Source of the DNA: an uncultured Clostridia bacterium
Lineage (GTDB): Bacteria > Bacillota > Clostridia > Oscillospirales > Acutalibacteraceae
Reading direction: 5' to 3'
NCBI GenBank assembly: GCA_946405565.1
Contig: CAMJHU010000001.1
Location: forward strand, 1-26,989
Length of the DNA stretch: 26,989 nucleotides
Positions within the stretch are counted from its first letter, which is position 1, and each line of letters begins with the position of its first letter. The notes beneath the pieces are model-generated. The model was not told the origin of the DNA, made no database searches, and saw only the letters and a list, made by a program, of their open reading frames with translations. The position numbers and the translations under genes are program-made. Positions 14,891-22,775 of this stretch are shown one piece after another.

Positions 14891-16912
14891 ATGCATTGGT
14901 CAGAAGAAATCGCAGAGCGCATTATCGCGCGTCACCCGGAAAAGGAAGAATATGTCTGCGCGGCGGGCATCAGTCCCTCCGGCTCGATACACATCGGCAA
15001 TTTCCGTGATATTGCCACCAGTTATTTTGTGGTGCGGGCACTGCGGGCAAGAGGCAAAAAAGCGAGACTGCTTTTTTCGTGGGACGAATTCGACCGTCTG
15101 AGAAAGGTGCCCGTCAATGTCGCCAAGGTGGACGGAGATTTTGAAAAATATATCGGTATGCCCTACGCCGATGTGAAGAACCCCTTCCCGGATTCCGACG
15201 CCAAGACCTACGCCGAATTCTTCGAGAAGGAATTCATGGCGTCGATTGACAAATTCGGCATTGAGATGGATTACCGCTATCAGGCGGAGATGTACCGCGG
15301 CGGGAAGTATACCGAATACGTCCTTCATGCCCTCCGCCACAGAGGCGAAATCTTCGATATCCTCGACAGCCACCGCACGCAGGACGCGCAGGAAGGAGAA
15401 CGCGAAGCATATTTCCCCGTGGGTATCTACTGCCACGCCTGCGGCAAGGATACCACAAAAATTACATCGTTTGACGAGGATACCATGACCGCCCAGTATG
15501 AATGCGCCTGCGGTCATCACGCCTCCTTCGATTTCCGTACCGAGCATAACTGCAAGCTCGCGTGGAAAATCGACTGGCCCATGCGCTGGAAGTTTGAGGG
15601 CGTGGACTTTGAGCCGGGCGGAAAGGATCATGCCACCGTCAACGGCAGCTACGATACCAGCAAGGAGATTTCCAAGGCGATCTTTGATTATGAACCGCCG
15701 ATTTTCCAAGGCTATGAATTCATTGGCATCAAGGGTACCACCGGCAAGATGTCGGGGTCGTCGGGGCTGAACCTCACGCCCGACGCGCTGCTGAAAATCT
15801 ATCAGCCCGAAGTCATTCTCTGGCTGTATTCCAAGACCGAGCCGCTCAAGGCGTTTGACTTCTGCTTTGACGACGGCATTCTGCGGCAGTATTTTGAATT
15901 CGATAAAATGTACAACGCGGTGCGCGACGGCAGTGCGGACGAGTATGTCAAATCCATTATGTTCAATACCACCGTCGGCGACCGCACGGTGGAAACCGTT
16001 CCCATGAGCCTGCTGGTGCAGCTCGGTTCGGTGGTGGATTTCAATGTCCCCATGCTGGAGACCGTGTTTGAAAAGATCGGCACGCCCTATAAGTATGAAC
16101 AGTTTGCCGACCGTCTCGACAGGGCGAAGTACTGGCTGGAACAGTGTGCCCCCGATCAGGTCAACAAGCTGCGCGCGACCCGGAATTTTGCGGTGTACGA
16201 GACGCTCTCCGAAGAGGAGAAGAAGGCGGTGGAACTGCTGCATGACTACATTGTCAAGGGCGGTTATTCACTCGATGAACTCAATACCGAGCTGTACGAT
16301 ATCCCCAAGCGGGTGTACGATGTGTCCGCCGTCACTGACAAGGAACTCAAAAAGCTTCAGGGCGCGTTCTTCAAGAGCGTCTACAAGCTGCTTATCGATC
16401 GTGAAAAGGGTCCTCGCCTGTATCTCTTCCTCTATGCCATCGACCCCGAACGCTATGTGAAGCTGCTAGATTTCTCTTATCCCCAGACCGAGGAGGAAGC
16501 TGCGCTGGACAATCCGCCGGTGGAGGAAGTCGAAGAAGCGCCCGCTAAGGTGTACGGCGATCCCGACCCGGTGGCGGATATTAAACCGGAAATCGACATT
16601 GACACCTTCTCGCAGATTGATCTTCGCGTGTGTAAAATTGTCAAGGCGCAGGAAATCCGCAAGTCCGCCAACTGCCTTAAGCTCACGCTGTTCGACGGCA
16701 TCAAAGAACGGGTGATTGTGTCGAGCATCAAGCATGATTATTCCTGTGAACAGTTGATCGGCAGGAAGATCATTGTCGTTGCCAACCTTGCCCCTGCCCG
16801 CTTCTCCGGCGTGCAGAGCAATGGTATGCTGCTGGCGGCAACCAACAACGCCTGCGGCTGTCAGGTCATCTTTGTGGACGACATTGTCCCCGAAGGAACC
16901 GCAATAAAATAA
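14891..16912 (+). CDS. lysS: Class I lysyl-tRNA synthetase fused to a C-terminal tRNA-binding OB domain
   Basis: Charges tRNA-Lys with lysine using the class I fold, the archaeal/spirochaete type, unrelated to the class II LysRS of most bacteria. The N-terminus HWSEEIAERII...GISPSGSIHIGNFRD carries the HIGH-type motif (HIGN, 34-37), and the KMSKS motif is KMSGS at 286-290. A zinc-binding insert has C181-x2-C184 and C205-x-C207. After an acidic Pro/Glu linker (about 530-570) comes an extra domain (571-673; TFSQIDLRVCKIVKAQEI...LIGRKIIVVANLAPARFSGVQSNGMLLAA) of the Trbp111/EMAPII type normally found at the end of MetRS. The ATG at 14891 has GGAGAG 10 nt upstream; a TTG at 14882 is too close to that site. 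With the extra domain it is about 100 residues longer than the core enzyme. The tmk gene follows after 67 nt. Confidence 0.9.
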   Translation: MHWSEEIAERIIARHPEKEEYVCAAGISPSGSIHIGNFRDIATSYFVVRALRARGKKARLLFSWDEFDRLRKVPVNVAKVDGDFEKYIGMPYADVKNPFPDSDAKTYAEFFEKEFMASIDKFGIEMDYRYQAEMYRGGKYTEYVLHALRHRGEIFDILDSHRTQDAQEGEREAYFPVGIYCHACGKDTTKITSFDEDTMTAQYECACGHHASFDFRTEHNCKLAWKIDWPMRWKFEGVDFEPGGKDHATVNGSYDTSKEISKAIFDYEPPIFQGYEFIGIKGTTGKMSGSSGLNLTPDALLKIYQPEVILWLYSKTEPLKAFDFCFDDGILRQYFEFDKMYNAVRDGSADEYVKSIMFNTTVGDRTVETVPMSLLVQLGSVVDFNVPMLETVFEKIGTPYKYEQFADRLDRAKYWLEQCAPDQVNKLRATRNFAVYETLSEEEKKAVELLHDYIVKGGYSLDELNTELYDIPKRVYDVSAVTDKELKKLQGAFFKSVYKLLIDREKGPRLYLFLYAIDPERYVKLLDFSYPQTEEEAALDNPPVEEVEEAPAKVYGDPDPVADIKPEIDIDTFSQIDLRVCKIVKAQEIRKSANCLKLTLFDGIKERVIVSSIKHDYSCEQLIGRKIIVVANLAPARFSGVQSNGMLLAATNNACGCQVIFVDDIVPEGTAIK

Positions 16913-16979
16913 AGAATACAGCATAAAGAAGAAAGAAGAATTTCGGAAGCGCTTCGCGCTTGAATAAAGGGGTGTTTTG

Positions 16980-17636
16980 GTGGAACAGGGTCGGTTGATT
17001 GTGCTGGAGGGGCTGGACGGCAGCGGGAAGGCGACGCAGACCGGATTGCTCTGCCGCCGGTTGGAAGCGGAAGGGATTCCTGTGAATCATATCTCTTTCC
17101 CCAATTACGCGGAAAGCTCTTCCGCGCTGGTTAAAAGTTATCTGGCGGGGGAATTCGGCGGCACGCCCGACGCGGTGAATGCCTACGCTGCGTCAAGTTT
17201 CTATGCCGTGGACCGTTATGCCGCCTATCTGAAACACTGGCGGGCAGACTATGAAAACGGTGTGATGATTGTTGCCGACCGCTATACTACCTCCAACGCG
17301 ATTTATCAGATGACCAAGCTCCCCCGGGAAGAATGGGACACATTTCTTGATTGGCTGGAAGAGTATGAATATCGGCTGCTGGCGCTGCCCCGTCCCGATC
17401 GGGTCATCTATCTCGATATGCCGCCGGAAGTCTCCCAGCGGTTGATGTCGGAACGCTACGGCGGCAACGAATCCCGCAAGGATATCCACGAGGCAGACGT
17501 CACGTTTCAGCGAGCCTGCCGGGAATCGGCGCTGTATGCCGCCCGTCGGCTGGACTGGCAGGTGGTGGCGTGCGGCGAAAACGGTGTGCCGCGTGCCATG
17601 GAGGCCATTTCCCACGACGTATGGGCGTGTTTGTAA
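16980..17636 (+). CDS. tmk: Thymidylate kinase
   Basis: Phosphorylates dTMP to dTDP with ATP for DNA synthesis. The P-loop is GLDGSGKAT (residues 11-19), with Ala in place of the usual second Ser/Thr after Lys; DRY is at 100-102 and the LID segment ERYGGNESRKDIHE is near 158-171. The 218-residue length is normal. The GTG at 16980 is preferred because AAAGGGG ends about 7 nt upstream; a TTG one codon earlier (16977) is possible. It is followed by the DUF2156 gene after 25 nt. A small hairpin (AAGCG/CGCTT) lies in the upstream gap, but without a T run, so this gene may be read from the LysRS promoter. Confidence 0.92.
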   Translation: MEQGRLIVLEGLDGSGKATQTGLLCRRLEAEGIPVNHISFPNYAESSSALVKSYLAGEFGGTPDAVNAYAASSFYAVDRYAAYLKHWRADYENGVMIVADRYTTSNAIYQMTKLPREEWDTFLDWLEEYEYRLLALPRPDRVIYLDMPPEVSQRLMSERYGGNESRKDIHEADVTFQRACRESALYAARRLDWQVVACGENGVPRAMEAISHDVWACL

Positions 17637-17661
17637 AACTTGTAAAAAGGGCGGCTGATGT

Positions 17662-18606
17662 GTGATCCAATCACTGAATTTTCATCGGTTGTCGCTGGAT
17701 GATAAAGCATGGGTTGATGCGGTATTTCAGGGAACCGCGTATAGAGGCTGTTTCTGTTCCTTTGCCACCTTCTATCTGTGGAAGGATGCGTATCATTCCG
17801 AGGCGACACATTTTTCCAATGCCCTGCTGGCACGCGGCATAGACCATGCGGGACAGCGGTATTATATGTACCCGTTGGGCAGGGATTATGATATTCGGGC
17901 TTGTATCGAAGCGCTGCGGGAAGATGCCTCGGCGGAAGGCTGTCCGCTGTTGCTCAGCTGCGTAGAGGAATGGCAGTGTGAGGAATTGCGCAGCGCGTTT
18001 CCCGGCGAATTTACCATTGCCCCCTCCCGCGATGATTTTGACTACATGTACCGCACGGAGGATTTGATTCGTCTGGGCGGCAAAAAATATCACGCCAAAC
18101 GCAGCCACATCAGTCAGTTTGTGCGCGCTTATCCTGACTGGAAATACGAGGACATCACTTCGGGCAACACGTCGGAATGTATCGCGTTTGCGGACGAATG
18201 GCTTGCCAAGACAGTGGCGGCGGAATCCGACCCGCAGCAGGCGCAGGAGCTTGTCACCGAAAATGCCGCCATTGTGCTGGCGCTGTCGGAATTTGAGCGG
18301 CTGGAACTCATGGGCGGTCTGCTGCGCGTGGGGGGAAAAATCGTTGCTCTGACCATCGGTGAACCGCTTCAGCCGAAGGTGTTCAAGGTGTTCGTGACGC
18401 ATTTTGAAAAAGCGGATACCGGTTACAACGGCGCTTATGGGATGATCAATCAGCAGTTTGCCTTGCATCGATTGTCATCGTATGAATATGTCAACCGGGA
18501 GGAAGATATGGGACGTGAAGGACTTCGGAAATCCAAACTATCCTATCATCCGTCGTTCCTTCTTGAAAAATACATGGTTCAGGATACAAGGGAGGCACAG
18601 GCATGA
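17662..18606 (+). CDS. DUF2156 (phosphatidylglycerol lysyltransferase-like domain) protein
   Basis: A 314-residue soluble protein built of two GNAT-like lobes, matching the DUF2156/LPG-synthase C-terminal domain family; the segment GGKKYHAKRSHISQF at 139-153 is its hallmark. In MprF this domain moves an amino acid from tRNA to a lipid, but the membrane flippase part of MprF is missing here, so the acceptor is unknown. The GTG start is preceded by AAAAGGGCGG. The stop overlaps the ATG of the next GNAT gene (ATGA at 18603), so the two are coupled. Confidence 0.85.
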   Translation: MIQSLNFHRLSLDDKAWVDAVFQGTAYRGCFCSFATFYLWKDAYHSEATHFSNALLARGIDHAGQRYYMYPLGRDYDIRACIEALREDASAEGCPLLLSCVEEWQCEELRSAFPGEFTIAPSRDDFDYMYRTEDLIRLGGKKYHAKRSHISQFVRAYPDWKYEDITSGNTSECIAFADEWLAKTVAAESDPQQAQELVTENAAIVLALSEFERLELMGGLLRVGGKIVALTIGEPLQPKVFKVFVTHFEKADTGYNGAYGMINQQFALHRLSSYEYVNREEDMGREGLRKSKLSYHPSFLLEKYMVQDTREAQA

Positions 18607-19514
18607 TACTCTTTCCGCAGGACAGCATGAAAAGTGATCTCATGCGGCTCTGGCGTGCCTGTTTCGGCGACAGCGATGAAACCGTCCGCTACTTCTTTGA
18701 CCATCGTTATGCGCCCGACCACTGTCTTTGTTATGTCGATGAAGCGATCCGCCGCCCGGTGGCCATGCTGCATCTGCTGCCCGCGGGGGTTTCGGAGGAC
18801 GGGGGACTGGCTCCGGCGCAGTATCTTTATGCCGCCTGTACCCGTGAGGATTACCGGCGGCAGGGAATCATGGCTTCGCTGATTGAAACCGCGCGCAGGC
18901 TGGGACGGTCACGCGGCGTCAAGTATACCCTTACCGTCCCTGCGGAGCCGCATTTGTTCCGTTATTACAGCAAGCAGGGGTTTTATCGCGGCTATCAGGT
19001 GCGTATGGTATATATGGATCGGGCGGATCTGCGGTATCTTTGCCGCAACCGGATCGTGGTGCCCGGTACGCCGCGCGATACGATGATGAAACTGAGCGAG
19101 GTCTGCGAATTCCGCCGCCATATGCTGGTGGATCGCGAGGGATATGTCAACTGGGATTTGCCCGCTTTCCGATATGCCGTGGGGAGTCACGAGCAGGAGG
19201 GGGGACACGTTGTTACGCTGACATATCAGGGTGACAGCGGTTACGCGTTTTGTCACCCGGAAGGTGACACGGTGCGTGTCAGCGAATTTATCGTGCGCGA
19301 CTATTTTGCTTCCGCGCTTCTCAAACGGATTTTGCAAAGCTATCCGAAGGCGCAGCGTTTTATTTTCCGGCTGCCGGTGTGTGACAGCTTTTTTGAGAAG
19401 TACGGGGAAGTGCTGGATTTTGCGATGATTTCCCGCAACGACGGCAAAAACCCGGTTTCCGTCATTACGCTGGAAGGTTCGCGTGCGCCCTATCTGGGGT
19501 TGCCGCTGGATTAG
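18603..19514 (+). CDS. GNAT family N-acetyltransferase (Eis-like layout)
   Basis: A 303-residue protein with an N-terminal GNAT domain; the acetyl-CoA motif is CTREDYRRQGIMASLI (residues 79-94). The middle and C-terminal parts form a second lobe and a likely sterol-carrier-like end, as in Eis-type acetyltransferases, though that match is by layout only. GGAGG precedes the ATG, which overlaps the DUF2156 stop by 4 nt. The substrate is unknown; coupling to a tRNA-dependent transferase homologue hints at a shared target. Confidence 0.82.
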   Translation: MILFPQDSMKSDLMRLWRACFGDSDETVRYFFDHRYAPDHCLCYVDEAIRRPVAMLHLLPAGVSEDGGLAPAQYLYAACTREDYRRQGIMASLIETARRLGRSRGVKYTLTVPAEPHLFRYYSKQGFYRGYQVRMVYMDRADLRYLCRNRIVVPGTPRDTMMKLSEVCEFRRHMLVDREGYVNWDLPAFRYAVGSHEQEGGHVVTLTYQGDSGYAFCHPEGDTVRVSEFIVRDYFASALLKRILQSYPKAQRFIFRLPVCDSFFEKYGEVLDFAMISRNDGKNPVSVITLEGSRAPYLGLPLD

Positions 19515-19577
19515 GAACCGGTAAGATAGTCAAATGGTAAAACAGAAAACAAAAACACCGAAAGGAAGGTTTTCGAT

Positions 19578-20117
19578 ATGGTATATGTGATGCTCGCAGA
19601 GGGCTTTGAAGAAGTGGAAGCGCTGGCACCGGTGGATATGCTGCGGCGCGCGGGTGTAAATGTGGTCACAGTGGGCGTGACCGGCGAAGCGGTGAGAGGT
19701 TCGCACGGTGTGGTCGTCGCGGCGGATATTACGGCGGAGCAGATGGATATGACAGATGCGCAGATGATCGTGCTGCCCGGCGGAATGCCCGGCACACTGA
19801 ATCTGGAGAAGTCCGAGTATGTGCAGGCGGCGCTGGAATATTGCTATGAAAACGGCATTCACATTGCCGCCATCTGTGCTGCCCCTTCGATTCTGGGGCA
19901 TCGCGGTTATCTGAGAGGACGCGTCGCTATCTGTTTCCCGGGCTATGAGAATGAACTCAACTGCCGCCGCGTATCCGACAAACCCGTGGTTACCGATAAC
20001 GGCATAACCACCGCCAAGAGCGCGGGTTATGCCGTGAATTTCGGGTGTGAACTGGTGAATGTGCTGCTCGGTCCTGAAGCGGCGACCGCTGTCTCTGACG
20101 CGGTTTATCAGCCATGA
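19578..20117 (+). CDS. DJ-1/PfpI family protein
   Basis: A 179-residue protein of the DJ-1/YajL type. The reactive cysteine is C100 in AAICAAPS (nucleophile elbow) and the partner Glu is E14 in GFEEVEALAPVD, matching E18/C106 of human DJ-1. The second half has the DNGITTAKSAGYAVNFG segment. Family members act as glyoxalase- or chaperone-like stress proteins; the exact reaction is debated. AAAGGAAGG precedes the ATG. The stop overlaps the next gene (ATGA at 20114), a pairing with 5-formyl-THF cyclo-ligase. Confidence 0.92.
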   Translation: MVYVMLAEGFEEVEALAPVDMLRRAGVNVVTVGVTGEAVRGSHGVVVAADITAEQMDMTDAQMIVLPGGMPGTLNLEKSEYVQAALEYCYENGIHIAAICAAPSILGHRGYLRGRVAICFPGYENELNCRRVSDKPVVTDNGITTAKSAGYAVNFGCELVNVLLGPEAATAVSDAVYQP

Positions 20118-20725
20118 GAGAAGATATCAGACAGGTTAAAAGCGCCCTGCGGCAGCAGATGAAGGATATTCGACGAGGCATGACCCCGGCACAAAAAGTG
20201 TCTGCCGATCAGATCATCCGGGATACTTTTTTGCACAGCACCTCCTATACCCGCAGCAGTGTGATTCTTACCTATGTGTCCACCGCGATTGAAGTGGATA
20301 CCCGTGAGATTATCCGTGTGGCCCTGAGCGAAGGGAAACGCGTGGCTTGTCCCCGCTGTATCGACGGTACGCGCCAAATGGCCTTTTATTATATTGAATC
20401 TCTCGAGGAACTGACGCCGTGTACCTTCGGGGTACCCGAACCGGAAGCGCTTCCGCAGCGGCTTTATCAAGGATCATCTCATCCGATTTGCATTGTGCCG
20501 GGTCTTGCTTTTGACCGCTGGGGCTATCGTTTGGGCTATGGCAAAGGTTATTATGACCGATTTCTTTCGGAATACCGCGGATGGACAGTGGGACTTTGTT
20601 ACAGTGACTGCGTTGAATATAAGTTGCCCCACGGGCATTATGACAGAGCGGTGGATCGCCTGATCACCGAAAAATATCTCCGACGCTGTGCCGAAGGTCG
20701 GTCTGTGCGCCGGAAGTCTATGTGA
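20114..20725 (+). CDS. 5-formyltetrahydrofolate cyclo-ligase
   Basis: Converts 5-formyl-THF with ATP to 5,10-methenyl-THF, returning stored folate to the one-carbon pool. The signature VPGLAFDRWGYRLGYGKGYYDRF is at residues 128-150; the N-terminal RQQMKDIRRGM binds phosphate in the family, and ITEKYL near the end is also conserved. At 203 residues it is slightly longer than the core by a basic tail. It overlaps the DJ-1 gene by 4 nt, and mltG begins 47 nt after its stop. Confidence 0.93.
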   Translation: MREDIRQVKSALRQQMKDIRRGMTPAQKVSADQIIRDTFLHSTSYTRSSVILTYVSTAIEVDTREIIRVALSEGKRVACPRCIDGTRQMAFYYIESLEELTPCTFGVPEPEALPQRLYQGSSHPICIVPGLAFDRWGYRLGYGKGYYDRFLSEYRGWTVGLCYSDCVEYKLPHGHYDRAVDRLITEKYLRRCAEGRSVRRKSM

Positions 20726-20758
20726 CCGCCGTTTTCGCGGCGAATGATACAACCTATT

Positions 20759-20764
20759 GGGAGG
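20759..20764 (+). promoter_or_regulatory. Shine-Dalgarno site fixing the mltG start
   Basis: GGGAGG, 8 nt before the ATG at 20773. An in-frame GTG at 20722 has no such site and would overlap the previous gene. Confidence 0.7.
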
Positions 20765-20772
20765 TATTGGAT

Positions 20773-22584
20773 ATGAGCGATCATTACAAAGGGATTGACG
20801 AAGACGGTGCTTACAAGAGCCGTCACAGCGCCTCAACGCAAGGTCAACGCGATCCCCGGCGCAGTGCGTCGTCATCTTCTTCACAGTCCCGCGGCGATGA
20901 GGGATACATCGGTGCCCGCCGAACGGGTTCTCCCGTCAGCGCCGCGCAACGCGCCAGACAACATGGAGAGACGCCTTCCTCATCCGCGCAGCGTCCCGCA
21001 CCGTCGCAGCGTCCGACTTCATCCGCGCAGCGTCCCGCACCGTCGCAGCGTCCGACTTCATCCGCGCAACGTCCCGCACCGTCGCAGCGTCCGATTGCAT
21101 CCGCGCAGCGTCCCGCACCGTCGCAGCGTCCTACCTCATCGGCGTCTTCCCAGAATTTGGTCAGCGGTGAATATGCGCGTTATGAACGTGGGGGAACGTC
21201 CGGGACTGCTTCACGCGGACAGGGTTATGCGGCTCGTGGCAGTTCGTTCCGGGTCAATATTTCCGATCAGGAGTATTACGATAATGATGTGACGCTTCAG
21301 GAGATTCAGCAGGCACAAACCAGTATGCCTGCCGTGCGGCAGACCGAATCGTTGCGGGAAACGGCATCGGTGATATCGGATGGCGCAACGGCATCTCCGC
21401 GTCGGATCGTGACCAGCAGCGTGGGTGACACCTACCAGATACAGGATGATGGTGTACTGGCGCCGCGTCAGCTTCGCAGCCGTCAGAAATTCGTCCGTCG
21501 CAAAAACCGCGGCTGTATTGTGGCGCTGGTGTATGCCGCAGTGGTTTGTTCCATTTCGATTTTGCTGGCGTATTATCTGATTGTGGGCGTCAACGATATG
21601 TTTGCGCTGAACAAGGAGGGGACGACCGATTTTGAAGTGGATGTACCCAAGGGCGCTGATCTCGATCAGGTTACGGAAATCCTTGAACAGAACAACGTGA
21701 TTGAATATCCCTTCTTCTTCAAGACCTACGCCAAGATTTCCAAGAAAAATACCGGCTTTAAGGCGGGTACCTTCACACTCAATCCAAAATCCGACTACAA
21801 TCAATTGCTGCAAAAGCTGCGGCTTCCCGCGGGTGCGGATAAGAGCACCATTACCGTTACGATTCCGGAAGGACTGACCATCGAGCAGGTGGCGGTACTG
21901 ATGGAGGATAACAGTGTGTGTGAAGCGGAGAATTTTATGAAAACCGCGAGAGAAGGCGAATTCACGCAGAAATTCCTGTCGGAAGTGAAAACGAAAGACC
22001 GCCCCTATAAGGTGGAGGGATACCTTTTCCCGGATACCTATAACTTCTATCTGAGCGAAGGGTCCGTGAGTGCGGTCAACCGTCTGCTGGGCGAATTCGG
22101 CAAGCACTGGACCGAGGAATATGCCGAAAAAGCCAAGGAAATCGGCATGAGCATGGACGAAGTGGTGCGTCTGGCGTCGGTGGTCGAACGTGAGGCGAGT
22201 AAATCCGAGGATCGTTATATGGTGGCTTCGGTGTTTGAGAACCGTCTGAAGAACAAAAACAGCGGCACGGGTGGTAAGTTGCAGTCAGATGCGACGCGGT
22301 GGTATCCGTATGCGACCAAGAAAGAACTGCTAGCTTCCGATAAGCTGACACAGGCGGAAAAGGATGATTGGATCAACAATAACCTTGGCGTATGCGATAC
22401 CTATCGACTGAAAGGTCTGCCGCCTTGTCCGATTTGCAGTCCCAGTCTCGATTCTATCGAAGCGGTACTGTATCATGACAAGACGAGTTATCTGTATTTC
22501 TGTTCCGACGCGGAAGGCAATTTCTACTTTGCCAAGACGCTCAACGAGCATAATAAGAATCTCAAAAAAGCAGGTCTGGCGTGA
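20773..22584 (+). CDS. mltG: Endolytic murein transglycosylase MltG with long cytosolic tail
   Basis: MltG cuts nascent glycan strands at the outer membrane face and limits their length. The 603-residue protein has a long N-terminal cytosolic part (1-247), one membrane helix (about 248-272), then the extracellular LysM-like and YceG catalytic region; the catalytic Glu is E472 in ASVVEREA. Residues 70-121 are four tandem 13-residue repeats (SSAQRPAPSQRPT) encoded by 39-bp repeats, Pro/Arg/Gln/Ser-rich and likely disordered. The cytosolic part after them carries an RVNISDQEYYDND segment. The ATG at 20773 has GGGAGG 8 nt upstream. It is the last gene of the tmk unit and is closed by the terminator at 22620. 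Confidence 0.93.
   Translation: MSDHYKGIDEDGAYKSRHSASTQGQRDPRRSASSSSSQSRGDEGYIGARRTGSPVSAAQRARQHGETPSSSAQRPAPSQRPTSSAQRPAPSQRPTSSAQRPAPSQRPIASAQRPAPSQRPTSSASSQNLVSGEYARYERGGTSGTASRGQGYAARGSSFRVNISDQEYYDNDVTLQEIQQAQTSMPAVRQTESLRETASVISDGATASPRRIVTSSVGDTYQIQDDGVLAPRQLRSRQKFVRRKNRGCIVALVYAAVVCSISILLAYYLIVGVNDMFALNKEGTTDFEVDVPKGADLDQVTEILEQNNVIEYPFFFKTYAKISKKNTGFKAGTFTLNPKSDYNQLLQKLRLPAGADKSTITVTIPEGLTIEQVAVLMEDNSVCEAENFMKTAREGEFTQKFLSEVKTKDRPYKVEGYLFPDTYNFYLSEGSVSAVNRLLGEFGKHWTEEYAEKAKEIGMSMDEVVRLASVVEREASKSEDRYMVASVFENRLKNKNSGTGGKLQSDATRWYPYATKKELLASDKLTQAEKDDWINNNLGVCDTYRLKGLPPCPICSPSLDSIEAVLYHDKTSYLYFCSDAEGNFYFAKTLNEHNKNLKKAGLA
20980..21135 (+). repeat. Four in-frame 39-bp tandem repeats inside mltG
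   Basis: Four direct copies of a 39-bp unit (20980, 21019, 21058, 21097) with few base differences, followed by a partial copy. Each encodes 13 residues. The unit is a multiple of three, so copy changes would keep the frame. Confidence 0.95.
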
Positions 22585-22619
22585 TAATGCTTTGACCGGC
22601 ATTGCAGGATGAATCAATC

Positions 22620-22661
22620 AAATCGCATCTTTGTCTATCAGACAGAGATGCGATTTTGTTT
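22620..22661 (+). terminator. Rho-independent terminator after mltG
   Basis: An 11-bp perfect stem (22620-22630 with 22646-22656) contains an inner GTCT/AGAC stem and ends in a T-rich run. Confidence 0.85.
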
Positions 22662-22709
22662 GGTTAAGGGCATTATTCTATTATCCACAAATTCTTCATC
22701 AATCATACC

Positions 22710-22738
22710 TTGACATTTGGCGATAATAATGATATCAT
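22710..22738 (+). promoter_or_regulatory. Sigma-A promoter of the dehydrogenase-GH13 fusion gene
   Basis: A perfect TTGACA, a 17-nt spacer and TATCAT, about 30 nt upstream of the Shine-Dalgarno site and the ATG at 22776. Confidence 0.85.
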
Positions 22739-22775
22739 AAAAATTACATGCAACCATTTATGAGGTGAAGTTTCT

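Noticed and set aside
14900..16243. A 447-codon antisense frame over the LysRS gene
   Set aside because: A shadow of a clear synthetase; no motif and no start signal.
14891..16912. Methionyl-tRNA synthetase
   Set aside because: The C-terminal OB domain is MetRS-like, but the catalytic core (GISPSGSIHIGN, KMSGS and the surrounding sequence) is class I LysRS.
16949..16963. Hairpin AAGCG/CGCTT between the LysRS and tmk genes as a terminator
   Set aside because: Only 5 bp and no T run follows.
20936..21135. Regular repeats that could suggest a CRISPR array or a repeat protein on the minus strand
   Set aside because: The units are contiguous with no spacers, lie in frame inside mltG, and the minus-strand frame is just their complement.
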